Of a stretch of 36,870 nucleotides of DNA, positions 1 to 7,816 are shown in pieces. Source of the stretch: Eubacteriales bacterium. Lineage in GTDB: Bacteria; Bacillota; Clostridia; Lachnospirales; Lachnospiraceae. The position numbers and the translations under genes are program-made. The notes under the pieces are model-generated. The model made no database searches. It was not told where the DNA came from and saw only the letters and a program-made list of their open reading frames with translations. The stretch covers positions 1-36,870 of the forward strand of contig JAUNJG010000005.1 in assembly GCA_030533385.1 (NCBI GenBank). Reading direction: 5' to 3'. The stretch's first letter is position 1. Each line of letters opens with the position of its first letter.

Positions 1-151
1 CTGGCGCAAGCTTGCTTGCAGAAGAGGATGGCTATTATCAGGCATAGGGCGTTTCGCCTAATCGAGGGGGGCATTCGGCAGCGCCGGATGCAAACCCGAG
101 ATGTCACTCCTGAATTACTATAAATTCCACAGCCATTCAGCCGTGCGCCGT
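1..151. other. GC-rich window edge, no supported gene
   Basis: No gene can be supported here. The stretch lies downstream of the HAD phosphatase on the minus strand. Bases 1-110 are richer in G+C than most other spacers in the window and carry a small hairpin (TAGGGCG-TTT-CGCCTA, about 45-61). A minus-strand frame beginning at an ATG at 43-45 stays open for 15 codons to the window edge, which is too little to call a gene. It may be the start of an element that continues outside the window. Confidence 0.4.
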
Positions 152-976
152 CTATGCCAGCAGATATTCCTCGATGGCCTGCGCACACCCGTCGTGGTCA
201 CAATCTGCTACCACCACATCCGACAACTCCTTAATCTCATCGGAGGCATTTCCCATGGCAACGGCCAGTCCCGCCACTTTCAGCATATCCACATCGTTGT
301 CGTTATCGCCGACAGCTATGACTTCCTCCGGCCTGATGCCAAGATGTCCGCACAGCCGTAAAAGTCCCGTTCCTTTGTTTACGTCCTTCGCCGTGATTTC
401 CAGCGACGTCTTCTCAGAATAGACAGCAGAAACTTCCATATGAGCTTCCTTCAGCCTCTCCTCCGTCCGGCTCCTGCACTCCGGCGCAAGATGGTAAAGA
501 TTACATTTTCCCACAGGAATCGGCGAAGCCTCATACCATTGATACATATCCTCATGTTTCTCCGTCACCTGCTCAAACATGGGACGGTACACGCCCATGC
601 CGAACTCTTCCATCCGTGCGATGCTCTTCGTGTCCACCACCGATGCCAGGTAAAGCATGTGCACCATGACGTCCTCCATTTTGGACAGTTCCAGCACCTT
701 TTTCATTTCCTCCACGGAGAGGGTTCTGCTGTAAATGACCTTCCGTTCCAGACAGTCATACACGACGGCTCCGCTGACGCAGTTTAAATATCTCACCTCG
801 GGAAGCCTATCCAGATGCTCTCTTAATTCCGCCAGGCATCTCCCGGTAGATAGCACAATTTCTTTTCCCTCCCTGGCCGCCTTTCGTATCATCTCCACCG
901 TCTTGTCTGAAATCACTTTCTCAGAATTTAACAGCGTTCCATCCATGTCCAGAGCTATCAACTTATATTCACTCAT
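152..976 (-). CDS. Cof-type HAD superfamily phosphatase
   Basis: This is a cytosolic HAD-superfamily hydrolase of the Cof/YbiV subfamily (class IIB cap), a group that dephosphorylates sugar phosphates, flavin nucleotides or pyridoxal phosphate with Mg2+; the substrate cannot be told from sequence. At 274 residues it has the usual family length. Motif I is DMDGTLL with nucleophile Asp10 and acid/base Asp12, motif II is the STGR segment near residue 45, and motif IV is GDNDNDVDML near residue 222, followed by AMGNA. The start at 976 has only a weak purine stretch (GGGA) ahead of it. The gene follows the metK terminator, so it probably has its own promoter, but I see no convincing -35/-10. A second protein of the same family lies at 36018-36806. 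Confidence 0.9.
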   Translation of the reverse strand: MSEYKLIALDMDGTLLNSEKVISDKTVEMIRKAAREGKEIVLSTGRCLAELREHLDRLPEVRYLNCVSGAVVYDCLERKVIYSRTLSVEEMKKVLELSKMEDVMVHMLYLASVVDTKSIARMEEFGMGVYRPMFEQVTEKHEDMYQWYEASPIPVGKCNLYHLAPECRSRTEERLKEAHMEVSAVYSEKTSLEITAKDVNKGTGLLRLCGHLGIRPEEVIAVGDNDNDVDMLKVAGLAVAMGNASDEIKELSDVVVADCDHDGCAQAIEEYLLA

Positions 977-1134
977 TTTGTTTTTCCCAAAGCCAACCGG
1001 CCTTTTTCCTTTCCTTTATTATTCTTTCCTGATTCTAACCTGTCTCTCATCTCCCTCGCCATCATGGCTGAATCCCTCTTTCTGCCTGCCAGAAACCGGA
1101 CTTTCAACATCCGTCGCCTTGCAGGATAAACACG

Positions 1135-1180
1135 AAAAATCTCCCTGCGCCGAAACGCTCCGGCAACAGAGAGATTTTTT
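1135..1180 (-). terminator. Rho-independent terminator of the murA-metK unit
   Basis: The outer arms AAAAATCTC and GAGATTTTTT enclose an inner GC-rich stem (CGCCG with CGGC). Read on the minus strand it begins directly after the metK stop codon at 1182 and ends in a run of five T, a textbook intrinsic terminator. The flanking A and T runs would let it work in both directions. Confidence 0.85.
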
Positions 1181-1181
1181 A

Positions 1182-2372
1182 CTAACCCAAATATTTTTTG
1201 AGGGTATCCACTTTGTCAAGCTTCTCCCACGGCAAATCCAAATCGTTGCGCCCGAAATGTCCGTAAGCAGCCGTCTGCTTGTAAATCGGTCTTCTTAAAT
1301 CCAGCATTTTGATGATGCCCGCTGGTCTCAAGTCAAAGTTCTCACGAACCATCTCCACCATTTTTTCCTCAGAAATTTTTCCGGTTCCGAAGGTGTCTAC
1401 CATAACGGAAGTCGGCTGTGCCACACCAATGGCATAAGAAAGCTGAATCTCGCACTTGTCTGCCAGACCTGCCGCCACGATATTTTTTGCCACATATCTC
1501 GCAGCATAGGCCGCAGAGCGATCCACTTTCGTGCAGTCTTTTCCGGAGAATGCACCGCCGCCGTGACGGGCATATCCGCCGTAGGTGTCCACAATAATCT
1601 TACGCCCCGTCAATCCGCTGTCCCCGTGAGGACCACCAATGACAAAACGTCCTGTCGGATTAATGAAATATTTCGTATTTTCGTCCACCATATCCTGAGG
1701 TATGATGGCATCAAAAACATATTTTTTGATATCGGCGTGAATCTGTTCTTGGGTCACCTCCGGGTCATGCTGGGTGGAAAGTACCACCGCATCCAGGCGA
1801 TCCGGTTTGCCATTTTCATCGTACTCTACGGTCACCTGTGTCTTGCCGTCCGGACGCAGATAGCTCAGCACACCGTCCTTCCTCACCTTGGTAAGCTGTC
1901 TGGCCAGCTTCTGGGCAAGGGCAATCGGATACGGCATGTACTCTTCCGTCTCGTTGGAAGCGTACCCGAACATCATGCCCTGGTCTCCGGCCCCAATGGC
2001 CTCCAGCTCCTCATCAGACATCTTATTTTCCTTTGCCTCCAGCGCCTTGTCCACGCCCATCGCTATGTCGGAAGACTGCTCGTCAAGGCTCACGACGACG
2101 CCACAGGTATCCGCATCAAAACCATACTTTCCCCGGGTGTAGCCAATCTCTTTTACCGTGTTGCGAACAATCTTAGGGATATCCACATAGGCGTTGGTCG
2201 TCACCTCTCCCATCACGAGAACCAGACCGGTGGTCATAGCCGTCTCGCATGCCACCCGGCTCATCGGGTCTTTCTCCATCAGCGCATCTAAAATCGCATC
2301 AGAAACCTGGTCGCACATTTTATCGGGATGTCCCTCTGTCACAGACTCTGATGTAAATAACAATCGTTCCAT
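1182..2372 (-). CDS. metK: S-adenosylmethionine synthetase
   Basis: MetK makes S-adenosylmethionine from methionine and ATP, the cell's main methyl donor, in the cytosol. The 396 residues match the family length. Visible signatures are the N-terminal SVTEGHPDK substrate/Mg2+ segment, the [12 protein letters not shown] motif near residue 118 and the glycine-rich [10 protein letters not shown]-loop near residue 265. The ATG at 2372 is preceded by AGGAG that overlaps the murA stop codon region, so translation is probably coupled to murA, which ends 14 bases upstream. A terminator follows immediately. I see no SAM riboswitch; the leader ahead of murA does not show the expected SAM aptamer elements. 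Confidence 0.98.
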   Translation of the reverse strand: MERLLFTSESVTEGHPDKMCDQVSDAILDALMEKDPMSRVACETAMTTGLVLVMGEVTTNAYVDIPKIVRNTVKEIGYTRGKYGFDADTCGVVVSLDEQSSDIAMGVDKALEAKENKMSDEELEAIGAGDQGMMFGYASNETEEYMPYPIALAQKLARQLTKVRKDGVLSYLRPDGKTQVTVEYDENGKPDRLDAVVLSTQHDPEVTQEQIHADIKKYVFDAIIPQDMVDENTKYFINPTGRFVIGGPHGDSGLTGRKIIVDTYGGYARHGGGAFSGKDCTKVDRSAAYAARYVAKNIVAAGLADKCEIQLSYAIGVAQPTSVMVDTFGTGKISEEKMVEMVRENFDLRPAGIIKMLDLRRPIYKQTAAYGHFGRNDLDLPWEKLDKVDTLKKYLG

Positions 2373-2386
2373 CTTATGTCACTCTC

Positions 2387-3700
2387 CTAACTGACCGTTC
2401 CGGTCTTATAAATATATTTGTTCGCTTCTCTCTCGGAATCCACCTTCTCAATCATGCCGCCAAGGGCGCGCAGTTTCTCGTCGAAGCGCTCATAACCTCT
2501 CTGGATGTAGCCAATCTGAGTCACCGTCGTGTATCCTTCCGCCGCCAGACCTGCGATGACCAGCGCAGCCCCCGCCCGAAGGTCCGGCGTCTCCACCGTC
2601 GCTCCCGTATACCGCTCCACGCCGGAAATGATGGCCGTGGTTCCATCTACCACCTTAATATTGGCACCCATGCGGCGCATCTCTTCCACATAGCGAAAAC
2701 GGTTCTCAAAAATACTCTCCGTGATAATGCTGGTTCCCTTGGAAAGTCCAAGTGTCACCGCAACCTGCGGCTGCATATCCGTCGGAAATCCCGGGTAAGG
2801 CAGCGTCTTAATCTGGGTGTGTTTCAACCTTCTCGTGGCCACCACCCGCACTGCGTCATCAGACTCTTCTACCTCGGCACCAATCTCATTCAGCTTAGCG
2901 GAAATCGCCTCCAGATGTTTCGGGATGACATTGCGAATCAGAACGTCTCCCCGGGTTGCCGCCGCCGCCATCATGAAGGTTCCCGCCTCAATCTGGTCGG
3001 GAATAATCGAATACTCCGTATCATGGAACTTCTCCACACCCTTGATGCGGATCACATCCGTTCCGGCTCCCTTAATGTTAGCTCCCATGCTGTTTAAGAA
3101 GTTGGCCACATCTACAATATGCGGCTCCTTGGCCGCATTCTCAATGATGGTATTTCCCAGCGCCAGGGACGCTGCCATCATAATGTTGATGGTTGCTCCC
3201 ACGGAAACCACATCCAGATAAATGTGACTTCCCCTCAGCTCCTTCGCCTCCACGGCAATCATACCATGCTCAATCTTCACCTCGGCACCCAGGGCACGAA
3301 ATCCCTTGATATGCTGGTCAATCGGACGGCTTCCAATCTCGCATCCCCCCGGAAGAACTACCTTTGCCTTTTTATATTTCCCCAAAAGGGCACCTATCAG
3401 ATAATAGGAAGCCCTGATTTTCCTGATATATTCATTATCTACGAGCAGCTCCCCGCTGCCGTCAATATTCTTTCCACTGATGAGAACTTCATTGTCTCCC
3501 TTTCGGATGACCGTCGCCCCGATGCCTTCCATCGCCTGCAAAAGGACGTTAGTATCCCTGACATTGGGCATATTGTCAATCATGCATCTGCCATCTGTCA
3601 TAATCGCTGCCGCAAGAACGCCCAGAGCCGCATTTTTCGCTCCGCCAATCACTACTTCACCAACCAGCGGATTGCCGCCTTTAATAATATATTGTTCCAT
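2387..3700 (-). CDS. murA: UDP-N-acetylglucosamine 1-carboxyvinyltransferase
   Basis: MurA transfers enolpyruvate from phosphoenolpyruvate to UDP-GlcNAc, the first committed step of peptidoglycan synthesis. The 437 residues fit the EPSP-synthase fold. Lys22-Asn23 (in GGAKNAA) match the substrate-binding pair, and the catalytic loop PGGCEIGSRP carries Cys120, the residue alkylated by fosfomycin in this family, so this copy should be of the fosfomycin-sensitive type. It is the first gene of a two-gene unit with metK and has a leader of about 365 bases from a strong promoter at 4073-4101. Firmicutes often have two MurA paralogues; whether this is MurA1 or MurA2 cannot be settled here. Confidence 0.97.
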   Translation of the reverse strand: MEQYIIKGGNPLVGEVVIGGAKNAALGVLAAAIMTDGRCMIDNMPNVRDTNVLLQAMEGIGATVIRKGDNEVLISGKNIDGSGELLVDNEYIRKIRASYYLIGALLGKYKKAKVVLPGGCEIGSRPIDQHIKGFRALGAEVKIEHGMIAVEAKELRGSHIYLDVVSVGATINIMMAASLALGNTIIENAAKEPHIVDVANFLNSMGANIKGAGTDVIRIKGVEKFHDTEYSIIPDQIEAGTFMMAAAATRGDVLIRNVIPKHLEAISAKLNEIGAEVEESDDAVRVVATRRLKHTQIKTLPYPGFPTDMQPQVAVTLGLSKGTSIITESIFENRFRYVEEMRRMGANIKVVDGTTAIISGVERYTGATVETPDLRAGAALVIAGLAAEGYTTVTQIGYIQRGYERFDEKLRALGGMIEKVDSEREANKYIYKTGTVS

Positions 3701-3767
3701 ATCGCACCTCTATATCAAAACAAAACTCATAAACCAGATCATAAAAGAAAAGAAGAACTCCACGACG

Positions 3768-4066
3768 TCAGAACATATCATCCAATCGGACCGGACACAT
3801 TTGACGGAAATAAACCGGTTCTTCTCAGATATCGAAGGTCTCCTCCAAGTCTATGTCGCACATCTTTCGGTATATGGCAATCTGCCTCACATGCAGTCAA
3901 TCCTCAATCTAAAACTCGTCCCTCGGCCGTTGCCGCAGCCATAACCTGTGCGCTCCTCAAAACATCAGGATACTTTTGTTTTCCACGCTTTTTTACATTC
4001 TCAACATACTCTTCATACACTCTTTATTGACCTTCCCATAAAAAGCATCCTACTTTCAGATATAAC
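3768..4066 (-). other. Long murA leader with short ORFs, possibly a decayed small gene
   Basis: The predicted murA transcript starts near 4066 and has about 365 bases before the murA ATG. The leader reads like coding sequence in pieces. ATG 4039 opens an 8-codon frame (MGRSIKSV) with a fair AGTAGG site. GTG 4020 opens a 38-codon frame ending at 3904 (MYEEYVENVKKRG near its start, AEGRVLD at its end). GTG 3890 opens a 21-codon frame ending at a TGA (3825-3827), beyond which the same frame stays open to 3768. The composition is Lys/Glu-rich and protein-like. It could be one small gene broken by frame changes, a set of leader peptides, or chance. No known riboswitch was recognised. Confidence 0.4.
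3904..4020 (-). CDS. Hypothetical 38-residue leader ORF
   Basis: I do not recognise this reading frame. It starts with GTG, with GGAAGG ten bases upstream, and encodes a charged, probably helical peptide rich in Lys, Glu and Ala that ends in GRVLD. It lies in the murA leader, about 45 bases after the predicted transcription start. The preceding 8-codon frame (ATG 4039) ends in GTA-TGA at 4013 and overlaps it, and a +1 shift there would join them into one peptide of about 45 residues. Support is only composition, a start codon and a ribosome site, so confidence is low. Confidence 0.3.
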   Translation of the reverse strand: MYEEYVENVKKRGKQKYPDVLRSAQVMAAATAEGRVLD

Positions 4067-4072
4067 CCATTT

Positions 4073-4101
4073 ATTATAGCAAGAATACTTGCCTTTGTAA
4101 A
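4073..4101 (-). promoter_or_regulatory. Sigma-A promoter of murA-metK, with dyad in spacer
   Basis: On the minus strand this reads TTTACA, 17 bases, TATAAT, with TGC just before the -10 (extended -10). The spacer holds an inverted repeat GCAAG-TATT-CTTGC that would place a regulator between the two promoter boxes. Predicted transcription start is near 4066. The promoter lies in the 100-base gap after the flavin reductase gene. Confidence 0.8.
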
Positions 4102-4133
4102 TTCATAATTTTGATTTTGTTAAAACGATGCAA

Positions 4134-4712
4134 TTATCTTTTTTTCTTCTTTTTCTTTCTGACAGAATACCCAAAAGTTCCGAGGGCCTTCCCCATGTCA
4201 AAGTAGGTTCCGTGGGAATACACGATGGGATGGGAGCGCTCCAGATGGAAAGTTCCCTTTTCATCCATGTACTTCTCATCCACGGTCACATGAACCACAT
4301 CTGCCAGAAACATATGGTGGGAGCCAAGTTCCAGCACCTCTCTCACCCTACATTCTATGTTCACCGGGCTGTCCTCAATAACCGGCCCGTTGATTTTTAC
4401 TCCTTCTCCTTTTCGCAGTCCCGTCTCCTGAAACTTGTCCCTATCCCTGCCGGAACGCACCCCACAAAAATCCACGGCTCTCGCCATCGCCTCGGTGGTC
4501 AGGTTCACTGCGAACTCACCGCTTTCCTTCAAAGCCTTGTAGGAATGTCTTTCAGGACGGACGGAAATGTAGAGCATCGGGGGATTGGTACACACCGTCC
4601 CCGTCCAGGCAACCGTGATGATGTTATCATTTCCGTCGGCATCCCGCACCGACACAAGCACCGCCGGAAGGGGATACAACATATTTCCCGGCTTAAAATC
4701 TATCTTACCCAT
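4134..4712 (-). CDS. Flavin reductase family protein
   Basis: This 192-residue protein belongs to the flavin reductase-like (FMN-binding split barrel) family, whose members reduce or bind FMN, often as partner of an oxygenase or as flavoprotein of unknown role in anaerobes. Family-typical segments are the N-terminal stretch with PLPAVLVSV, the NIITVAWTGT segment near residue 30, NPPMLYISVRP near 45 and KESGEFAVNL near 65. It starts 18 bases after the HIT gene and is likely co-transcribed. The ribosome site is weak (AAGAAAG). The C-terminus is odd: it ends in RKKKKKKR, written by a homopurine tract, which may be a nucleic-acid-binding tail or slippage-prone sequence. The electron partner is unknown. 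Confidence 0.88.
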   Translation of the reverse strand: MGKIDFKPGNMLYPLPAVLVSVRDADGNDNIITVAWTGTVCTNPPMLYISVRPERHSYKALKESGEFAVNLTTEAMARAVDFCGVRSGRDRDKFQETGLRKGEGVKINGPVIEDSPVNIECRVREVLELGSHHMFLADVVHVTVDEKYMDEKGTFHLERSHPIVYSHGTYFDMGKALGTFGYSVRKKKKKKR

Positions 4713-4730
4713 GTCTTTTTCACTTTCTTT

Positions 4731-5144
4731 TTAAATGCCTTTTCTGATAGCCTTCCTGAGTTCCTCAAGCTCCTCCGCATCAGATTCGTGCGGTGTCCAG
4801 GTCAGGTTCACCTCGTCTCCCTCATAGCGTGGAATCAAGTGCAGATGAAAATGGAACACGGTCTGTCCGGCAATCTGCCCGTTATTTTGCAGCACGTTCA
4901 GCCCGTCGCATTTCAGTGCGTCCTTCATGGCCCGGGCGATGCAGGTTGCCAAAGAAAAAAGTTTCCCCGCCGTCTCTCCATCCAGGTCATAAATATTATC
5001 AAAATGTTCTTTCGGAATGATAAGACAGTGGCCTTTCGTCGCCGGATTAATATCCAGAATCACCCGAAAATGACTATCTTCATACACAGTTGCTGACGGA
5101 ATGCTCCCTCTTGCTATCTTACAAAAAATACAATCTTCTTTCAT
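4731..5144 (-). CDS. HIT family nucleotide-binding hydrolase (Hint/FHIT-like)
   Basis: A 137-residue histidine-triad protein. HIT proteins hydrolyse nucleotide phosphoramidates or dinucleoside polyphosphates in the cytosol; the exact substrate is not shown. The catalytic triad motif HFHLHLIPR (residues about 96-104) is complete, and the N-terminal CIFCKI provides the paired cysteines that bind zinc in Hint-type members, together with the GSIPS segment. The ATG at 5144 has GAGG ten bases upstream. It is followed by the flavin reductase gene after 18 bases. A 215-base spacer containing a perfect hairpin separates it from the branching-enzyme-like gene upstream. Confidence 0.94.
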   Translation of the reverse strand: MKEDCIFCKIARGSIPSATVYEDSHFRVILDINPATKGHCLIIPKEHFDNIYDLDGETAGKLFSLATCIARAMKDALKCDGLNVLQNNGQIAGQTVFHFHLHLIPRYEGDEVNLTWTPHESDAEELEELRKAIRKGI

Positions 5145-5177
5145 GGTTCGTATACCTCTTCCTTCCTGTCATAACTT

Positions 5178-5198
5178 CTGTGGCAGACCATCTCTGCC
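5178..5198. repeat. Perfect 8-bp inverted repeat (GTGGCAGA-CCATC-TCTGCCAC)
   Basis: Arms of eight matching bases surround a 5-base loop in the spacer between the branching-enzyme-like gene and the HIT gene. There is no T run on either side, so it is not a normal terminator. It lies 34 bases upstream of the HIT start and could be an operator, or an RNA hairpin in the 5' leader or at a processing site. Confidence 0.5.
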
Positions 5199-5358
5199 AC
5201 CCTTCTTGTGGCAAAACTTCCGGCGGCAAACGACTGCCTCCGCACCGGAGAAAAAAGCGGGCAGGACTGCTCCGACTTTTCTCCTCCCACGGACAAACAT
5301 CCGTCCTGTGCAGACCATCTTTTCTTTGTCCTTTCTTTTCACCCCAGGACAAAACTAC

Positions 5359-7359
5359 CTACTCCGGCTCAAACTCAAAAATCAGCGCAGACTCCGGCGG
5401 CAGGGCCACGGCCACGGAATAGGGACGAAAATCCCTCGGCTTTTCCACAGAATTCAGAATCTGCTTCGTAAATCGGTTCCGGCCTCCGAACCGCTCCTCA
5501 TCGCTGTTGGATACCAGACGGTACTCTCCCTGCACCGGGACGCCCACGGAATAGTTTTCCAGCGGCATTTTGCTGAAATTGCACAGGAACAGAAAAGATT
5601 TTTTATCCGCCGGCGACTTGCGAAGGAAGCTTATGACGGACGCCTCCGCATCCATTCCGTTAATCCACTCAAAGTTTTTTTCCTCGCCTCCGTTTTCGTA
5701 CAGCGCCGGATGCGCCCGGTACATTTCCAACAGGCTGTGAAGATACACACAAGCCCTGGAATGGGTGCAGTAATCCGGCAGTATTTTCTTTCCCGGCACG
5801 CCTATCAAAAAAGCAAAATATAGCTTTGCCTCTGATAACTTATCATAATAAACCTCATCCATCTTGTCAATTGATGTTTGACAGAGGCGATCCATGTCCT
5901 TGTATTCCAGCAGCAACAGCGAATGCCCGAGGCCTCCTTTTTGCAAAGGCAGGGTCAGATTAAAATGCTCCTTTTTCCTTTCTTCCTCCGGAGCATCCAA
6001 ATATCGGTTCAGCTTTTTCCCGATCTCGTAATTCCACACAAGGTCGATTTCCTGCTGCTCCGACGGGTGTGGTCTGCCGCTCATCCTTTTTTTCTTCCTC
6101 TCGTTGGCTATGATGGTAACATCCGGCGCCTCCCGTCGGATCACGTCCACCGCCCGACGGATAATCTCCTGCCTTTTTTTCTCTCCCGCCGGTTTTTTAA
6201 AACTGATGATATCCCTGATCGCATCCGCCTCAGGTTCCTGGACGTCGCCCTTCTCTCCTGACAGCTCTGCCATCCCTTCAAAGACAAAACCGTCAATGTG
6301 ATACTCCCTTATCCAAAACAAAAGATTGGAGAACATATAATCCGACGTCTCCGGTCTATCATAGTGAAAGGCCTCAAAGTACACTTCCAGAAAAACTCCG
6401 ATTCCCTTTTTGTGGGCATCTTGTACAAACCGCTGAAATTCCCTGGGATTTTCTTCGTATAAGGGCGGCACAAAAAATCCCTTCTTCCCGGAGTAAGCCG
6501 CCTGCAGCATCTTCTCCCCACTTTGTCCCGAGCTGATAAGCACATGGGTAAATACATTCTCCAGAGCCGAATCCATCTCTTCTTTCCGCTTCTCTGAAAT
6601 ATTACAGATGATCACCGGATTATCCATCGTCTTTCCCCGGCATCTCCCATCCATCCAGGCCTTGTCTTCCCATGCAAAATCACTTATATTCAATATCTTC
6701 GATGTATGTTCTTCCTTACTCCCCACGGAAAAACCGTAAGTGTCCGCAACCTTCCATATGTCTCCCCGAATCGTCTTCATCTCATAGCGATATCGCTGTC
6801 CCTCGGAAGCTCCCGGAACAAAAATCTCATACAAATCCGTATTTTCCACTCGGTTCATGGGGCATATTCTCCTGTCCCACTGATTAAAGTCCCCCACCAG
6901 ACTGACCGCCTTTGTCTGCGGTGCCCAGACGACAAAATACATTCCTCTCACACCCTGAATCTCCATCGGGTGACATCCCATTTTTTTGTAGGCATCCATC
7001 CAGGTCCCCTGCGCAAACGCCTCCTGCTCTTCCCCGGTAATCTGGCACGGGAAGCTGTAAGGGTCATGGTAGACCCTCTGCACCCCATCTGCCAGACGAA
7101 TCTTTAACCGATAGGAAAACTTCTCCCGATGAGGTAAAAATAGCGCAAAAATCGGCTGTCTCTCTACCATGTCCATCTGATAGATGTCTCCATTTTCTGC
7201 CAACAGCCACATTTGCACCGCCTCTGGGTGATAAGCCGCTATCATCTGCCCCCTCTCTGTCAGATGACGACCCAGCAGCCGCTTCGGCCTGAAACAATTT
7301 CCGGACACAAGTTCCATCACCTTGTCCTTTTTTAAAATCTTTCCGATTTCATACCTCAT
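5359..7359 (-). CDS. Catalytically degenerate glycogen branching enzyme-like protein
   Basis: The 666 residues keep the whole GlgB layout: a CBM48-like N-terminal module (about 25-110), a second one with GMYFVVWAPQTKAVSLVGDFNQWD at 139-162, a GH13-like barrel (about 250-540) and an all-beta C-terminal domain (about 560-666). The active site is gone. Compared with E. coli GlgB, motif II reads HIDGFVFEG (354-362), with Glu361 for the nucleophilic Asp and Val359 for the Arg. Motif III has Asn419 for the acid/base Glu. Motif IV has Tyr486-Lys487 for the His-Asp pair. I infer a non-catalytic glucan-binding or regulatory role. The start at 7359 was chosen over an upstream ATG (7392) because GGAGGTGAAAA directly precedes it. 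No clear promoter or terminator is visible. Confidence 0.8.
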   Translation of the reverse strand: MRYEIGKILKKDKVMELVSGNCFRPKRLLGRHLTERGQMIAAYHPEAVQMWLLAENGDIYQMDMVERQPIFALFLPHREKFSYRLKIRLADGVQRVYHDPYSFPCQITGEEQEAFAQGTWMDAYKKMGCHPMEIQGVRGMYFVVWAPQTKAVSLVGDFNQWDRRICPMNRVENTDLYEIFVPGASEGQRYRYEMKTIRGDIWKVADTYGFSVGSKEEHTSKILNISDFAWEDKAWMDGRCRGKTMDNPVIICNISEKRKEEMDSALENVFTHVLISSGQSGEKMLQAAYSGKKGFFVPPLYEENPREFQRFVQDAHKKGIGVFLEVYFEAFHYDRPETSDYMFSNLLFWIREYHIDGFVFEGMAELSGEKGDVQEPEADAIRDIISFKKPAGEKKRQEIIRRAVDVIRREAPDVTIIANERKKKRMSGRPHPSEQQEIDLVWNYEIGKKLNRYLDAPEEERKKEHFNLTLPLQKGGLGHSLLLLEYKDMDRLCQTSIDKMDEVYYDKLSEAKLYFAFLIGVPGKKILPDYCTHSRACVYLHSLLEMYRAHPALYENGGEEKNFEWINGMDAEASVISFLRKSPADKKSFLFLCNFSKMPLENYSVGVPVQGEYRLVSNSDEERFGGRNRFTKQILNSVEKPRDFRPYSVAVALPPESALIFEFEPE

Positions 7360-7483
7360 TTTTTCACCTCCCCAATCCATGTTACATGTCAATGCCTTCC
7401 TGCGTGTTTAAAACAGAGGCCGCCTTCGTGCCATCCGTCTCCTTCCCGCCTTTTCTCTTCTCCACGTTCTTCCCGGAAGCGAC

Positions 7484-7525
7484 AAAAAAGCCAGGGGCAT
7501 GCCAAGCGCATCCTCTGGCTTTTTT
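7484..7525 (-). terminator. Rho-independent terminator of the small orphan gene
   Basis: Eleven-base arms AAAAAAGCCAG and CTGGCTTTTTT flank an interior that can itself fold. On the minus strand the hairpin is followed by six T. It lies 33 bases after the stop codon of the 53-codon frame and also insulates the downstream branching-enzyme-like gene. The flanking A and T runs make it potentially bidirectional. Confidence 0.85.
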
Positions 7526-7557
7526 CTTTGTTCAACATCACATCCATGATGGGTAAT

Positions 7558-7719
7558 CTACATTGGCGCCAGATACAGAGCTTCCAGGCAGACAGAAGTA
7601 TCCGCATAAAAGAAGAGACGAGCTTGAACGCTCTCCCCCTTTTCTTTCCATGAACAGATATGGGGGCAGATCGCCTCCCACACCTCCAAACCAGATGCAG
7701 ATAGTTGTCCGAAAGACAT
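7558..7719 (-). CDS. Hypothetical 53-residue protein in its own transcription unit
   Basis: I do not recognise this protein. The frame MSFGQLSASG...LYLAPM has 53 residues, three Cys, several aromatic residues and no membrane segment or signal peptide. The ATG at 7719 was chosen because GGAGGAGAGGC directly precedes it; longer starts in the same frame (TTG 7773) lack this. What makes it credible is its setting: a consensus promoter at 7817-7845 and an intrinsic terminator at 7484-7525 bracket this frame alone, defining a transcript of about 325 bases. The transcript could instead be a small regulatory RNA, with the frame accidental. A minute ATG frame of four codons precedes it in the leader. 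Confidence 0.45.
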   Translation of the reverse strand: MSFGQLSASGLEVWEAICPHICSWKEKGESVQARLFFYADTSVCLEALYLAPM

Positions 7720-7816
7720 GCCTCTCCTCCATGGCATCGGTGTATTTCCTTTTTCAGGTTCCCCACTCAGCAAGCAGTCATTCAGAGTTTTCTCCTACTA
7801 CTTACATTATATAATT

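Noticed and set aside
1-45. Partial minus-strand gene running off the left edge
   Set aside because: Only 15 codons are visible, with no ribosome site or recognisable motif.
3119-4030. 303-codon plus-strand frame across the murA start and leader
   Set aside because: It is antisense to murA, and its composition is His/Arg-rich without a ribosome site or known motif. The leader is better explained by minus-strand frames.
4013-4039. Programmed +1 frameshift at GTA-TGA in the murA leader
   Set aside because: The joined peptide reads smoothly, but the purine-rich stimulator is too far upstream for an RF2-type signal and a simple GTG start explains the second frame; kept only as an option.
3701-4066. 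SAM riboswitch or T-box ahead of murA-metK
   Set aside because: I looked because metK is in the unit, but saw neither the SAM-I junction elements nor a T-box sequence, and no terminator/antiterminator pair with a clear T run close to murA. A weak AGAAGAAC/GTTCTTCT pairing is too distant to claim an attenuator.
5119-5352. 77-codon minus-strand frame overlapping the HIT gene start
   Set aside because: It overlaps the HIT coding region, contains the hairpins of the spacer, is very rich in Arg and Ser, and lacks a family resemblance.
7389-7766. 125-codon minus-strand frame from GTG 7766 across the orphan unit
   Set aside because: It runs through the intrinsic terminator at 7484-7525, has no good ribosome site and a composition unlike a folded protein; the 53-codon frame with GGAGG fits the promoter and terminator better.
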